From Micavibrio aeruginosavorus ARL-13 (GTDB lineage: Bacteria > Pseudomonadota > Alphaproteobacteria > Micavibrionales > Micavibrionaceae), in the NCBI RefSeq assembly GCF_000226315.1, contig NC_016026.1, positions 1 to 64,000 of the forward strand: a DNA stretch of 64,000 nt, in the 5' to 3' direction. This document shows, piece after piece, positions 53,485 through 61,431 of the stretch (its first letter is position 1; the number at the start of each line of letters is the position of its first letter). The translations under genes and the position numbers were made by a program. The notes under the pieces were generated by a model. The model was not told the DNA's origin. It did not search any database and worked only from the letters and a program-made list of their open reading frames with translations.

Positions 53485-54120
53485 TTACCGTGGCCGCGGT
53501 GCGCCCGGAAAGGCGATCACATTGCTCTGCCCGCTCGGGATTCCGGGGCTGAACTGGGCCGGATGGGCGTCCATATCCTCGTAAATGATCCCCAAATCCT
53601 CGCCGTTCACCATCGCATTGGTGTACGCGGCATAGGACCGCGCATGATCGGCCAGCAGGGTGCATAATTGTGCCTGATCGCTGTCGCCCGGCATATCGCT
53701 GCCGCACGTATCCAGCAAATCGGCTAGGGCTTCAAAATCTTCCGCCATGGAATCGGTGAATTGGGTTTGCGCGGCATTGACCGCGTCGTCATTCAATTGT
53801 CCATCGGCATAGGCCAACCATGTCGGACCATATTCATGCGTGATGCGGCGTGTTTCCACGGCTAGCGCGCCCGCCATCGGGTGCAGCCCGGTTAAATCAT
53901 GGGCGATATGCGCGGCGGATAATGAAACGCACAACAACGCCGCATCCACCGGCATTTCCGCGATCATCACATCCATGGCGTACGTTGCGGTATCATCCAG
54001 CGGGCTCAAGCCTTTCAGAACATCATGCACGGCACACGGCACCGTCAATTCACGGTGCAGCCGAATGATTTCCTGTTCGCTCAAATGATCCTTCACGCTC
54101 TTCAATCCCAAAACAGACAC
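53485..54120 (-). CDS. Hypothetical helical protein
   Basis: A 211-residue, mostly helical acidic protein without membrane segments. It starts at a GTG (MSVLGLKSVKDHLSEQE) with AAGGGG nine bases upstream; a TTG at 54156 is longer but less likely. The sequence has helix pairs with DDTATYAMDVMIAEMPVDAALLCV and many Ala. No family recognised. It lies just upstream (on the minus strand) of the hybrid kinase, 177 bases away, and could be a partner, though a hairpin separates them. Confidence 0.62.
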   Translation of the reverse strand: MSVLGLKSVKDHLSEQEIIRLHRELTVPCAVHDVLKGLSPLDDTATYAMDVMIAEMPVDAALLCVSLSAAHIAHDLTGLHPMAGALAVETRRITHEYGPTWLAYADGQLNDDAVNAAQTQFTDSMAEDFEALADLLDTCGSDMPGDSDQAQLCTLLADHARSYAAYTNAMVNGEDLGIIYEDMDAHPAQFSPGIPSGQSNVIAFPGAPRPR

Positions 54121-54340
54121 TTTTTTAAACCCCTTGTCTTGAACGCATGACCCCAAGCCACGCGGCCCGTCCCCCGACGAACACCCCCACCATGGACCAG
54201 CGCGGGTGAAAAAGAGGTTAATGGGTGGGATGGCAAAGAAAATACAAGGGTTTCTCTGGGGTTTTGGCTTTAAGAAGGGTGGGTTTTGTGAGATGGTTTT
54301 TGTGTATTTTAGGTTGTTTTCGCGGTTCTGGGGACAGTAG

Positions 54341-55594
54341 ATGGAACAATATGGTTGGTTTGAATATGAAGATGCTCCTTGGAAAATTCGTAATTTTAAA
54401 AGCGGTCAAGAGCTAATTCTAAAAGACGTAACTTTTCAAAAGCTGCCAGAAGAGTTTTTGAAAAAATGGGCAAGTGATAATCGCGCAAAACTAATACGCG
54501 ATTTGTTCCCGCAGCCCGAATATTTCGAGTATTCGAGCGAACTGGAGTTTTTGTATAAAGATACAGAAATAGAGCAGATCCTGTGTTTCAGTATTAAGTA
54601 CGAAAAGGACAAACATCGCCGTTTTGGTATTACGATTGACTATAATAAAATCTTTGAGACCTCTCCGTCATATGGCTTGTGGCGCCGCATAGATGATTTT
54701 TTTGTAGATGTGGCGCTTTGTTGGCCTGAGGGTGTTTTTGATGAAAGGCCTTTTGGTTTAATCGTGATTGGTGCGTGGTATCAGGGAAAGTGGCGATCAG
54801 ACGTAAAAAGGATTTTTTCAGGGCGGAAGGCTGGTAAGCGGGAGGTTGTTGCCAGCTATCCGATTGTGGAACCGCATTTGGAGCCATTGCATTCACCTGC
54901 ACCACAGCAGTGGACTTACATTGATGTTGCGGAGCCCAAGGCGCAAGCGTCGTTAAAGTTTTGCATTGATGAAACGTATAATATTCCATTTTTTTCGCAA
55001 GATGAACAGCTAGTGGGGTTTCAAGAACGCGTTCCTTATCTTTTGCGTAATGATCAAAAGGCCGCCATTTTTCCCGCGCTGTTGGAGCCAAATTCACACC
55101 GCGGCGAGGATCCCGATGCCCATTTATATTACACTTACGTAGATGAGGATGTGTTCTTTACTTTCCGCAGTTGCTTGGTATATGGGCTCGAATTGTCTGA
55201 TTGCAAAAACTATGGCTTTAGGAAGTTGCCCCCTGATCCCCGGTTTTTTGCGTCGGATGCCCTTGGAGCAATAGGGGATTCCACGTATGTGTCTCGCTTT
55301 GGTTCTTCATGTTTATCTTATTTTGTGTGGAGGCGGGCTTTAAACGCCATTATGGATGCTTGGCCGAATTGGAAGAATAGTATCAATTTTACCGTAGACG
55401 GGATGGCAAGAAAAATAGAGATTGATCCATCTATAAATCTTCCTCCCAACTATGGCAGGCAGGCATATGTCGGAAATTTTGGTCCGACAATCACCCGCGG
55501 GTTTTGTGGGGGAATGGTAAATAACTGGTATTGTTTAAAATTTGAGACGCCAGAAATGTATGAAAATATTAAATTAGTTCGTTTGATAGGATAA
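54341..55594 (+). CDS. A+T-rich orphan gene abutting comM
   Basis: A 417-residue protein with no recognised family. It is rich in aromatic residues (Tyr, Trp, Phe), with no signal peptide and no clear membrane helix; a soluble, probably beta-rich fold. Hand counts of three 60-base lines gave 33, 48 and 47 % G+C against 75 % in one line of the following comM gene, so the gene stands out sharply and its codons are more A/T-ending. This points to recent transfer. It ends 2 bases before the comM ATG. A role in defence or competition is a guess I do not support beyond its composition. Confidence 0.65.
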   Translation: MEQYGWFEYEDAPWKIRNFKSGQELILKDVTFQKLPEEFLKKWASDNRAKLIRDLFPQPEYFEYSSELEFLYKDTEIEQILCFSIKYEKDKHRRFGITIDYNKIFETSPSYGLWRRIDDFFVDVALCWPEGVFDERPFGLIVIGAWYQGKWRSDVKRIFSGRKAGKREVVASYPIVEPHLEPLHSPAPQQWTYIDVAEPKAQASLKFCIDETYNIPFFSQDEQLVGFQERVPYLLRNDQKAAIFPALLEPNSHRGEDPDAHLYYTYVDEDVFFTFRSCLVYGLELSDCKNYGFRKLPPDPRFFASDALGAIGDSTYVSRFGSSCLSYFVWRRALNAIMDAWPNWKNSINFTVDGMARKIEIDPSINLPPNYGRQAYVGNFGPTITRGFCGGMVNNWYCLKFETPEMYENIKLVRLIG

Positions 55595-55596
55595 AT

Positions 55597-57147
55597 ATGG
55601 TAGCCCGCGTTCAAACCGTTGCCTTTCATGGCGTTGATGTCTGTCCTGTGGATGTGCAGGTGCAGATTTCGTCGGGGTTGCCGTCGTTCACCATCGTTGG
55701 TTTGCCGGATAAGGCCGTGGGGGAAAGTCGCGAGCGGGTGCGGGCGGCGTTGCATGCGTTGGGCTTGTCACTGCCGCCGAAAAAATTGACGGTCAATCTG
55801 GCGCCCGCCGATCTGGCGAAGGAAGGGTCGCATTACGATTTGCCGATTGCCCTCGGTGTGTTGGCCGCGATGGATGTGTTGCCGCGCGATGAATTGGCCA
55901 ATGCGCTGGTGTTGGGGGAATTGTCGCTGGATGGGGGTATTCGGTCGGTGGCGGGTGTGTTGCCTGCGGCGTTGCATGCCGGGTCGAATGACAATCGGCT
56001 GATTTGCCCGGCGGCGTGCGGGGGTGAAGCCGCATGGGCGGGGGAGCATCTGGATATTCTGGCCCCCGATGATTTGCTGCAACTGATCAACCATATGAAG
56101 GGCACGCAGGTGCTGACCCGACCGGCCGCGCGCATTGCGGCGGCGAATGATGGTGGGCGGTTTATGGGCCCCGATTTATCACAGGTGCGCGGGCAGGAAA
56201 CGGCGCGCCGGGCGTTGGAAATCACGGCGGCGGGTGGGCATAATTTACTGATGTCCGGGCCGCCGGGGTCTGGAAAATCATTGCTGGCTGCGTGTCTGGC
56301 GGGGATTTTGCCGCCCCTGACCCCGCGTGAAGCGCTGGAAATTTCCATGATCCATTCATTGGCGGGCACGTTGCCCGAAGGTGGGTTGGTGCAGATGCGC
56401 CCGTTCCGTGATCCGCATCATTCGGCGTCACTGCCGGCGCTGGTCGGTGGCGGGGCAAAGGCAAAACCGGGGGAAATTTCACTGGCGCATAATGGCGTGT
56501 TGTTTCTTGATGAACTGCCCGAATTTGCGCGCCAGACATTGGAGTCTTTGCGTCAGCCCCTGGAAACAGGGCAGGCCGTGGTCGCGCGCGCCAATCACCA
56601 TGTGACATACCCCGCGCGGGTGCAGGTGGTGGCGGCGTTGAACCCGTGCCGTTGTGGGTTTTTGGGCGACCCCAGCCGCGAATGCACAAAGGCCCCGCGC
56701 TGTGGTGCGGATTATCAGGCGAAGATGTCGGGCCCGTTGCTGGACCGTTTTGATTTGCGCATCGACATGCCCGCCGTGGCGCTGTCAGATTTGCAGGGCA
56801 ACCAACCGGGCGGTGAGGATACGAAAACCGTGGCCGCGCGCGTGCTGCGCGCCCGGCAGGTGCAAACGGCCCGGTATGAGGGCCGTGCGGAGATTAGCCC
56901 GACAGGATTAAACGCACATATCTCTGGCGCGAAGCTGGAAGAGGTTGTGGCGCTGGATGATGCGGCGCGCGCCATGGCGTTGAATGCGGCCGAGGCGATG
57001 AAACTCTCCGCCCGTGGCTGGCACCGTTTGTTGCGCGTGGCGCGGACGATTGCCGATCTGGACGGTGCGGGGGATCGGGGTGTGGGTACGGGCCACGTGG
57101 CCGAGGCGCTGTCGTATCGCCATATGGGGCATATGACCGGGGCGTGA
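55597..57147 (+). CDS. comM: ComM/YifB-family Mg-chelatase-like ATPase
   Basis: A 516-residue AAA+ protein. The N-terminal Lon-like domain (MVARVQTVAFHGVDVCPVDV split, then IVGLPDKAVGESRERVRAAL) and the Walker A loop GPPGSGKS (residues 221-228), GVLFLDELPEF (Walker B) and the C-terminal SYRHM end are all typical. ComM is a helicase that helps integrate single-stranded DNA in natural transformation. AGGA lies 7 bases before the ATG inside the end of the orphan gene, so translation is coupled to it. Confidence 0.95.
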   Translation: MVARVQTVAFHGVDVCPVDVQVQISSGLPSFTIVGLPDKAVGESRERVRAALHALGLSLPPKKLTVNLAPADLAKEGSHYDLPIALGVLAAMDVLPRDELANALVLGELSLDGGIRSVAGVLPAALHAGSNDNRLICPAACGGEAAWAGEHLDILAPDDLLQLINHMKGTQVLTRPAARIAAANDGGRFMGPDLSQVRGQETARRALEITAAGGHNLLMSGPPGSGKSLLAACLAGILPPLTPREALEISMIHSLAGTLPEGGLVQMRPFRDPHHSASLPALVGGGAKAKPGEISLAHNGVLFLDELPEFARQTLESLRQPLETGQAVVARANHHVTYPARVQVVAALNPCRCGFLGDPSRECTKAPRCGADYQAKMSGPLLDRFDLRIDMPAVALSDLQGNQPGGEDTKTVAARVLRARQVQTARYEGRAEISPTGLNAHISGAKLEEVVALDDAARAMALNAAEAMKLSARGWHRLLRVARTIADLDGAGDRGVGTGHVAEALSYRHMGHMTGA

Positions 57148-57158
57148 AGGTGTGAAAT

Positions 57159-57827
57159 TTGACGGGGGACTTGTTTTTCCTCTACCGTCAAGGAATGGGA
57201 CACCGCACCGACAACCATCGAAAACTGACCCGCCTGTTCGGGCTTGTGGCTGCCGCGCCGGATGGTGTTGTGGTGTTAAGTCGCTCTGGTGTTGCGTTGG
57301 CCCCGGTGTTGCGCGATCTGGCGGCGGGTGTTGATGGGGATGTGCTGTTTGCGCGTCATCCTGGTATCAAACCCGAGGAAATCAAAACGGCATTGGCCTA
57401 TCACGCGCGCTTTGGCGATGATCCGGCGCACCCGCGGGCTTTACCAGCGGGCCCGAAGGCGGTGTTGCTGGATGAAAATATACCCTACACATTGTTGCCA
57501 CAGGTGATCCGCGATTTCGGTGTGTGTTCGCATGTCGAGGCCGAGGGGTTGTCGCGCCAAAATCTGGCGCCACATAATCGCGTTCATGCCAAGGCGCTGG
57601 ATGCGTTGATCTGCACCCGCGCGGTGCAGGGCCAGTTCGCGGCAATCGTGACACAGGACAGTGACTTTCTGGCCATGATCAAAAATCCGGATCACCCGGT
57701 GCATGGGTTGCATGTGGTGATGATCCGCGATGCCCGCGATCCTGTGGCCGATATCCTGACCCGCAATGCCGAGACGATCCGGGCGGTGGTGGCGAAACGT
57801 ATGCCCGGCCTGACGTATCTGGCCTGA
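57159..57827 (+). CDS. Fused DUF433-like and DUF5615 PIN-like protein
   Basis: A 222-residue protein that seems to join two usually separate genes of a toxin-antitoxin type. Residues 40-82 (LRDLAAGVDGDVLFARHPGIKPEEIKTALAYHA in parts) follow the DUF433 pattern of small antitoxins, and residues 100-200 the DUF5615 PIN-like pattern, with LLDENIPYTLL, then DALICTRA and TQDSDF carrying the acidic catalytic residues of PIN nucleases. The start is a TTG with AAGG eight bases upstream, the ATG at 57195 being an alternative without room for its own site. Fusion would keep both parts in 1:1 ratio. Confidence 0.72.
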   Translation: MTGDLFFLYRQGMGHRTDNHRKLTRLFGLVAAAPDGVVVLSRSGVALAPVLRDLAAGVDGDVLFARHPGIKPEEIKTALAYHARFGDDPAHPRALPAGPKAVLLDENIPYTLLPQVIRDFGVCSHVEAEGLSRQNLAPHNRVHAKALDALICTRAVQGQFAAIVTQDSDFLAMIKNPDHPVHGLHVVMIRDARDPVADILTRNAETIRAVVAKRMPGLTYLA

Positions 57828-57884
57828 TTCGTTTACTCCCGTTTTTTCGGTTTAATTCATTGAAAGTGTTTAAGTTTTAAGCCC

Positions 57885-57912
57885 TTGACCCAGACCGGGG
57901 TTGGGATAGAAT
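57885..57912 (+). promoter_or_regulatory. Sigma-70 promoter
   Basis: TTGACC (57885-57890) and TAGAAT (57907-57912) with a 16-base spacer, before the gene at 57986. Confidence 0.6.
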
Positions 57913-57985
57913 GGTTGTCATATTAAGAGTATTTTAGGGCCTCGAAGCCTATGATCTTATGAAATATAAATAAAAGGGTGTTGTG

Positions 57986-59089
57986 GTGGGTGTTTTAGCC
58001 GGGCAATTCAATCAGATAGACGGTCTTCACGGTGCAGAGGCGGGCGTGGTTCATATGCGTGCGGCCGATTTGCATTCCGACCTCCATGCCGATTTGAACG
58101 GGCTTGAGGATTTCAACGCATCCGAGGATTTCAACGCATCCATGGATGCGCAGGTGAATGCGACACCGTCCCCGATGGCATCCTTTGCCAGCGTGTTCGC
58201 CCCGGCCGCCATGGGCACAGGCCAGACACAAAACGCGCAAACGCAAGACAACATGCGCGATCTGAAACAACAATTCACCGCGTTGACGACGACCAGTGCA
58301 ATCTGGAACCCGACCCAGAAACTGAACAACGACCAAGTGGCGAAGGGTGTTGAAACCAACCGTGCCGAAGGTCACGCCAAAACCAATGCCGCAACACAGG
58401 CCCAGGATAACATCCGTGAACAGGCCGCCGATCTGACCAAGCGTATGAATGCGCTGGATGCCGGCAATGACGGCCCGGGCGGCATGAACCAACCGGGTGG
58501 TCTGGGTGCATTTGTCGCGGGCGAAGCCAAGGGTGCCGCCGCTGTGGCCGCCGTATCAACGGTCAGCCCGACCGCCGGAGCCGCACTGGCCACCATTCAA
58601 CTGGTGTCCATGATGGGCCGTGGCACGTTCGGCATGATGAACCAGGGTGATTTGATCACCACGAAAGTGGACCGCAAGGGCCATGTGGTTGATGCTGGTT
58701 ATGGCCGTGGTGATTCCGCGCCGTCGTCCCCGGCTGGCCCGCAACAACAAAACGCCGCCAACCCGCAATCGCAAAGCATGTTCAATCAGATGAGCAAGGG
58801 CCCGGGATTTGGCAATCCGAAGGCGATGATGGATATGGACGAAGGCCGTGTGGGCCTGTCCGGTGCGGGTCTGCGCGATGTTGCCCGTATCAATATTGAA
58901 CAAACACCGGCCATGAAGGCGTATGAAAGCATGCGTCTGGATGGGGTGAATGTCGCCAAACTGCACGAAGCCCGCCAGCAAAACGGCATTGCCGCCGATG
59001 CTGACAATGTGGCCAAAGCCAATGCATTGAGCCTCGAAGATCCGGCGATGCGTGGGCAAGCCATGCGCATGTCCGGTGCGATGATGTAA
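57986..59089 (+). CDS. Unknown Ala/Gln/Met-rich protein with internal repeat
   Basis: A 367-residue protein with low complexity (Ala, Asn, Gln, Met), one Gly/Ala-rich hydrophobic stretch (AVAAVSTVSPTAGAALATIQLVSMM, about residues 189-213), and otherwise predicted helical or disordered. The start is a GTG with AGGG upstream (57983 is an equal choice). An 18-base perfect tandem duplication (58106-58123 and 58124-58141) encodes EDFNAS twice. No signal peptide. Function unknown; own promoter at 57885. Confidence 0.62.
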   Translation: MGVLAGQFNQIDGLHGAEAGVVHMRAADLHSDLHADLNGLEDFNASEDFNASMDAQVNATPSPMASFASVFAPAAMGTGQTQNAQTQDNMRDLKQQFTALTTTSAIWNPTQKLNNDQVAKGVETNRAEGHAKTNAATQAQDNIREQAADLTKRMNALDAGNDGPGGMNQPGGLGAFVAGEAKGAAAVAAVSTVSPTAGAALATIQLVSMMGRGTFGMMNQGDLITTKVDRKGHVVDAGYGRGDSAPSSPAGPQQQNAANPQSQSMFNQMSKGPGFGNPKAMMDMDEGRVGLSGAGLRDVARINIEQTPAMKAYESMRLDGVNVAKLHEARQQNGIAADADNVAKANALSLEDPAMRGQAMRMSGAMM

Positions 59090-59204
59090 TCACGCGCCGC
59101 GTTACACAACTCTCCCAATAAAACGGATCTTTCTATGCCTGTACAAGCAGGGCTTGGAACTGTAATGTTGCGCGACGTAAAACGAAAGATTGATTGAAAG
59201 ACCG

Positions 59205-59834
59205 ATGACCACTGATACAATTCAAAATAAAACCGCCGTTCAAAAAGTTCGCCACCCCATTCGTAATGTCTGCGTGTATTGCGGCGCCTCTTCCAATGTG
59301 GCGCAGGTGCATAAAGACACCGCGTGGGCTCTGGGTCGTGCTCTGGGTGAGGCCGGGATGCAGCTGGTTTACGGCGGCGGGCGCGTTGGCCTGATGGGGC
59401 TGGTTGCGAAATCGACGATGGAACATGGTGGTACTGCCGTTGGTATTATTCCGCACCACATCGAAACACGCGAAGAAAAATACACCGAATTGACCGAACT
59501 GTACGTCGTGGATTCCATGCATGAGCGCAAACAGATGATGGTTGATCGTGCTGACGCCTTCGTGGTGTTGAGCGGTGGTTTGGGAACGCTGGATGAATTT
59601 TTTGAAATCATGACGTGGCGGCAACTGGGCTTGCATGACAAGCCTGTCGTGTTGCTGAACGTCAATAATTTCTGGACGCCGCTTCTGTCCCTGATTGATC
59701 ACATGATCAATAATGGCTTTGCGCGCGAATCCGATCGTGCGGGTCTGATGGTGGCCGACCGGGTCGAGGCGGTGATGGCCGCCCTGCAATATGCACCGCC
59801 GGAAACGATGGATGCCCAAACCGGTTTGATCTAG
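59205..59834 (+). CDS. LOG-family (TIGR00730) protein
   Basis: A 209-residue Rossmann-like protein. The signature PGGxGTxxE is present as SGGLGTLDE (residues 123-131) with Ser instead of Pro, and the MHERKQMM region carries the conserved Arg-Lys pair. Family members cut nucleoside monophosphates, for example cytokinin ribotides in plants and bacteria. The start ATG is at 59205 with GAAAG upstream; a TTG at 59190 is possible. The ends show a duplicated GGTTTGATCTAG after the stop (59823 and 59839). Confidence 0.9.
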   Translation: MTTDTIQNKTAVQKVRHPIRNVCVYCGASSNVAQVHKDTAWALGRALGEAGMQLVYGGGRVGLMGLVAKSTMEHGGTAVGIIPHHIETREEKYTELTELYVVDSMHERKQMMVDRADAFVVLSGGLGTLDEFFEIMTWRQLGLHDKPVVLLNVNNFWTPLLSLIDHMINNGFARESDRAGLMVADRVEAVMAALQYAPPETMDAQTGLI

Positions 59835-59866
59835 GGCGGGTTTGATCTAGCAAACCACTGAAAAAG

Positions 59867-59887
59867 CCCCCTCACTTTGGGAGGGGG
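59867..59887. repeat. Family C palindrome, short copy
   Basis: CCCCCTC (59867-59873) pairs with GAGGGGG (59881-59887). Without T tail, so more likely a repeat relic than a terminator. Confidence 0.5.
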
Positions 59888-60024
59888 AATAAAAAAGCGG
59901 ATTGGTGCGCTATCTACACTGCGTGCAAAAACTGGGTGCTTCGAAAACGCCCGATAAATCATACGGGATCCCGCGCGTTTTGCGGAGTGCCCTGAATTTA
60001 TGAAAAATGTTATGAATCAGGTTG

Positions 60025-60039
60025 TTAAGCCCCTGTTAA
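60025..60039. promoter_or_regulatory. CtrA-type box TTAA-N7-TTAA
   Basis: TTAA-GCCCCTG-TTAA matches the consensus of CtrA, the alphaproteobacterial cell-cycle regulator. It lies about 120 bases before the diguanylate cyclase start. The rest of the 320-base gap (59835-60156) shows no gene. Confidence 0.5.
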
Positions 60040-60156
60040 GGCCCTGTCTGCCATGATGGGGAGGGTCCGTTTCGCAGATTGCATCCTTTGACGCGGCGGA
60101 CTCGACTGGTACCTTATTCTTCTTCGTTTTCTCTTTTTAATTCAGGATTGAATGGC

Positions 60157-61212
60157 GTGAACTATCCGCACGAAGCACATCAGGCCCGGGAATTTGCCGA
60201 AAAAGCCATGACGCGCATCCTTGATGAAGGATTGCCGCCGTCGCCGGATATTTACGAGCTGTGGTACGTCTACTATGCCGGGATCAGCCCGGAGGTGACG
60301 CGCGCGCTGGACATCCTGGTGTCCAACCGCCAGAAAATTACCGAAGACCGCTGCCGCGATCCGCACACGCGTTTCCTGAGCGATGCGCGGAACGAGGAAA
60401 TGATCCGCCGCGCCGGTGATCAGGTGAAGGCGACCATTAAAAATGTGACCGGGGCTGTGCGCGACGTGAAAAACGCCACCACGTCCTATAGCGGTACGCT
60501 GGAAGATGTATCCAAAAAAATGGGCGGCGCCAAAACCGTGGACGAGATGCGCAATCTGGTGTCCGGCGTGATGAACGATACACAGAAAATGCTGGAACAT
60601 AACCACAAGCTGGAACAGGAACTGGAACAATCCTCCACCTTGATGGAAGAGCTGCAACGCGACCTGGAACAGGTGCGGAAAGAGGCGATGACCGATGGCC
60701 TGACCGGCCTGGCCAACCGCAAGGCTTTTGATGCGGCGCTGGATCGGGTCAGCAGCGATACGCAAAGCGAACAGGGGTCGTTCACCCTGTTGATGGTTGA
60801 TATTGATCACTTCAAATCCTTCAACGACAATTATGGTCACCAGGTGGGGGACCAGGTTTTGCGCCTTGTCGCCCGCACCTTGATCGAAGGGGTGAAGGGT
60901 AAGGACATTGCCGCGCGCTACGGCGGTGAGGAATTTGCGATCATCCTGCCCGACACGAATTTGACCGCGGGTGTGGCCGTTGGGAACAATTTGCGCAAGG
61001 CGGTTGCGACCAAGGATGTGATTAACCGGACCACGGGTGAAAAACTGGGCCGTATTACCATGTCTGTCGGCGTGGCCGAATATATCAACGGCGAAAACAT
61101 GACCGATTTGATTGAACGGGCCGACGCGGCGCTCTACACCGCCAAACACAACGGCCGGAACCAGGTCGCCGCCGCCCCGACCCCGATGGGCAAGCGCAGC
61201 AACGGCGCGTAA
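60157..61212 (+). CDS. Diguanylate cyclase (GGDEF protein)
   Basis: A 351-residue c-di-GMP synthase. An N-terminal helical domain and coiled coil (residues 30-170, with KMLEHNHKLEQELEQ) precede the GGDEF domain; the active motif is GGEEF (residues 256-260). The inhibitory site is KxxD (247-250) instead of RxxD, so product inhibition may be reduced. The start is a GTG with AGGA ten bases upstream; a TTG 9 bases further up is possible. No membrane helix. A terminator follows. Confidence 0.93.
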   Translation: MNYPHEAHQAREFAEKAMTRILDEGLPPSPDIYELWYVYYAGISPEVTRALDILVSNRQKITEDRCRDPHTRFLSDARNEEMIRRAGDQVKATIKNVTGAVRDVKNATTSYSGTLEDVSKKMGGAKTVDEMRNLVSGVMNDTQKMLEHNHKLEQELEQSSTLMEELQRDLEQVRKEAMTDGLTGLANRKAFDAALDRVSSDTQSEQGSFTLLMVDIDHFKSFNDNYGHQVGDQVLRLVARTLIEGVKGKDIAARYGGEEFAIILPDTNLTAGVAVGNNLRKAVATKDVINRTTGEKLGRITMSVGVAEYINGENMTDLIERADAALYTAKHNGRNQVAAAPTPMGKRSNGA

Positions 61213-61248
61213 ATCGTGCCGTGAGGGTCATAAATTGAATATTTCACA

Positions 61249-61280
61249 GGCCCGGACGCCATCCGGGCCTTGATTTTTAT
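61249..61280 (+). terminator. Intrinsic terminator of the diguanylate cyclase gene
   Basis: GGCCCGGA (61249-61256) pairs with TCCGGGCC (61262-61269), 5-base loop, then TTGATTTTTAT. Confidence 0.82.
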
Positions 61281-61431
61281 ATCCCAAAGAATAGATCGCA
61301 TTCAGCACTGTGAAACATAACTTATTTTAATCACATAACTTATTTTAATCAGTGCCTTGTAAAATAAAAAGCGGGGGACTGAGCGCGAGAACTTTGATAC
61401 CCCGGCGCGTATCCTGTCAGATGAGTACAAA

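Noticed and set aside
54225-54416. Small plus-strand frame (63 codons) at the start of the orphan gene
   Set aside because: Overlaps the orphan gene start, has no ribosome binding site and no homology; the 417-codon frame is the better reading.
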